In this document: piece after piece, positions 62,920 through 64,000 of the stretch
Numbering within the stretch: the stretch's first letter is position 1
How the letters are laid out: each line of letters begins with the position of its first letter
NCBI RefSeq assembly: GCF_038632915.1
Contig: NZ_CP152050.1
Coordinates: 3,533,501-3,597,500 of the forward strand
Length of the DNA stretch: 64,000 nt
From: Paenisporosarcina sp. FSL H8-0542
Lineage (GTDB): Bacteria; Bacillota; Bacilli; Bacillales_A; Planococcaceae
Direction: 5' to 3'
Translations under genes and position numbers: made by a program
The notes under the pieces: model-generated
Databases searched by the model: none
What the model saw: the letters and a program-made list of their open reading frames with translations, nothing else
What the model was told of the DNA's origin: nothing

Positions 62920-63706
62920 AGATAGTCACTAATTCAGTGGCTTTATTGGCATCTGTATCAAAAAGATTCAAATATTCACCGGTAATAATTCCGCATGATT
63001 CAAGTGTTTGAGTAACACTCATTCGTGCCAGGTCCTTCATGTTATTATCTTTACTCAAATGAGAAAGATAGATACGTGTTGGTTTTTCTTCGACAACTTC
63101 GCTCATTGCGACAGCGGCATCTTCGTTTGACACATGTCCTACGTCGCTTAAAATCCGGCGTTTGACCGACCACGGGTAACGACCCATTTGCAGCATTCCT
63201 ACGTCATGATTGCTCTCGAACACAAATGAATCCGCACCTTTGATATGACCCTTCATCCGGTCACTGACATATCCAGTATCCGTGATTAACACCAGTTTAC
63301 GTCCATTTTCATGAAATACGTAAAACATTGGATCCGCAGCATCATGGGATACAGCGAACGATTGAATGTCCAGTGAGCCGAATGTTTTTACAGTCTCCAT
63401 ATCAAAATGAAAACGTTGCTCGAGCGGAATGTTTCCGACAAGATGTTCCATTGCCATCCAGGTCTTGGCATTGGCATATATGGGAACTTTATATTTACGG
63501 GCGAGAATTCCAAGCCCTTTTATGTGATCACTATGTTCATGCGTAACCAAAATTCCGCTTAAGTTTTTCACATTGCGGTCAACAGAGGCGAACAACTCCT
63601 CCATTTTACGTCCACTAAGACCAGCATCCACTAAAAATGAATGTTCTTCGGTTTCAACGTAAATGGCATTTCCGCTACTGCCGCTTGCTAGAACACTAAA
63701 ACGCAT
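62918..63706 (-). CDS. walJ: WalJ (YycJ) metallo-beta-lactamase-fold hydrolase
   Basis: This 262-residue MBL-fold protein has the metal site [10 protein letters not shown], a further DTGYVSDRM and SNHDVGML segment, and the start [20 protein letters not shown]. It is the conserved member of the WalRK operon; loss in other species affects cell wall or DNA-repair phenotypes and it is predicted to be a nuclease or phosphodiesterase. It starts 12 bases after the walI stop, so the two are co-transcribed. Confidence 0.95.
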   Translation of the reverse strand: MRFSVLASGSSGNAIYVETEEHSFLVDAGLSGRKMEELFASVDRNVKNLSGILVTHEHSDHIKGLGILARKYKVPIYANAKTWMAMEHLVGNIPLEQRFHFDMETVKTFGSLDIQSFAVSHDAADPMFYVFHENGRKLVLITDTGYVSDRMKGHIKGADSFVFESNHDVGMLQMGRYPWSVKRRILSDVGHVSNEDAAVAMSEVVEEKPTRIYLSHLSKDNNMKDLARMSVTQTLESCGIITGEYLNLFDTDANKATELVTI

Positions 63707-63718
63707 GATGAAAACTCC

Positions 63719-64000
63719 TTACTCTACTTCTTTTTTCTCGGACTCTTTGTTAAATTCGATAATCTTTCCTTCTACGGCATTTACAAAATAGTCTTCCTTC
63801 GAGCCATCTTGTAATTCTACACGAACTCGCCAAGTCGGTGCAAACACTTGTGTTTCCGTCAATTGAACGAGTGTGGAATATCCTAAACTGATTTTTGTAA
63901 TCGTCGAATTTGGTTTCAATAAATTCCGTGTATATAATACTTCAACTGCTTTTTCATCCGGCAATAGATTTTCGGTTTGCTCAAAATCATCTTCCAACTT
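63719..64000 (-). CDS. walI: WalI (YycI), C-terminal part
   Basis: The frame is open to the right edge; 93 codons plus the stop are visible. They include LLPDEKAVEVLYTRNLLKPN, TKISLGYSTLVQLTETQVFA followed by PTWRVRVELQDGSKEDYFVN, which matches the conserved C-terminal domain of YycI, a membrane-anchored regulator of the WalK histidine kinase. Its start and membrane anchor are outside the window. Confidence 0.85.
   Translation of the reverse strand, partial: KLEDDFEQTENLLPDEKAVEVLYTRNLLKPNSTITKISLGYSTLVQLTETQVFAPTWRVRVELQDGSKEDYFVNAVEGKIIEFNKESEKKEVE

Overview
The window is a piece of the chromosome of a low-GC, endospore-forming Bacillales bacterium. It carries a GerA-type germinant-receptor operon, Spo0-type histidine kinases and the walI-walJ-htrA-yyzF-rlmH neighbourhood that lies close to oriC in Bacillus. 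Gene content, TTG starts and repeat types fit the Planococcaceae (Sporosarcina, Psychrobacillus or Lysinibacillus relatives). I cannot fix the genus by reading alone. There are no rRNA or tRNA genes and no CRISPR array. No intact transposase or recombinase gene was recognised.

Left part (1-42 kb), mostly ordinary chromosome. A ger operon (gerA, gerC, a small membrane gene, start of gerB) is followed by a SET-domain protein, an NAD-binding epimerase and a secreted immune-inhibitor-A metalloprotease. Next come an NCS2 purine permease, a coiled-coil protein and a secreted polysaccharide deacetylase. A complete branched-chain amino acid ABC operon (binding protein, two permeases, two ATPases) follows, with a terminator hairpin after the binding-protein gene. 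Then come small accessory genes, a two-gene ABC exporter, glutamate synthase (gltB-gltD), an orphan 5TM histidine kinase and a decayed msrA. The stretch ends with a phosphotransferase, a proline-iminopeptidase-like hydrolase, a nucleotidyltransferase, a MATE exporter, a NupC nucleoside importer, a flavin monooxygenase and a PgeF-type protein.

Right part (42-60.5 kb), accessory in character. It holds an ECF S component, an amino acid permease, mqo, an unusual UvrA-like protein, a regulator/membrane-protein pair, a GAF-GAF-PAS histidine kinase, a second SET protein, a DUF4317 protein and a polytopic membrane protein. These are interspersed with several broken genes (DUF421, AlbA_2, MBL hydrolase, kinase tail). 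The 3' end of rlmH, which codes for Gly-Glu-Pro-Tyr-His-Lys-stop, recurs as two near-identical direct repeats at about 52.8 and 56.7 kb. Two more diverged copies lie at about 50.3 and 42.3 kb. The staphylococcal cassette chromosome (SCC) family integrates at exactly this sequence in rlmH. I therefore read the region as a string of SCC-like or pseudo-SCC segments stacked behind rlmH, without a ccr recombinase gene in view. This is the most interesting observation in the window.

Right end (60.5-64 kb). rlmH, yyzF, htrA, walJ and the 3' part of walI are all on the minus strand. A dense cluster of DnaA-box-like sequences runs from the rlmH start to the htrA terminator. Many start codons were moved from the longest reading frame to the site supported by a Shine-Dalgarno sequence; each such choice is explained in its entry.
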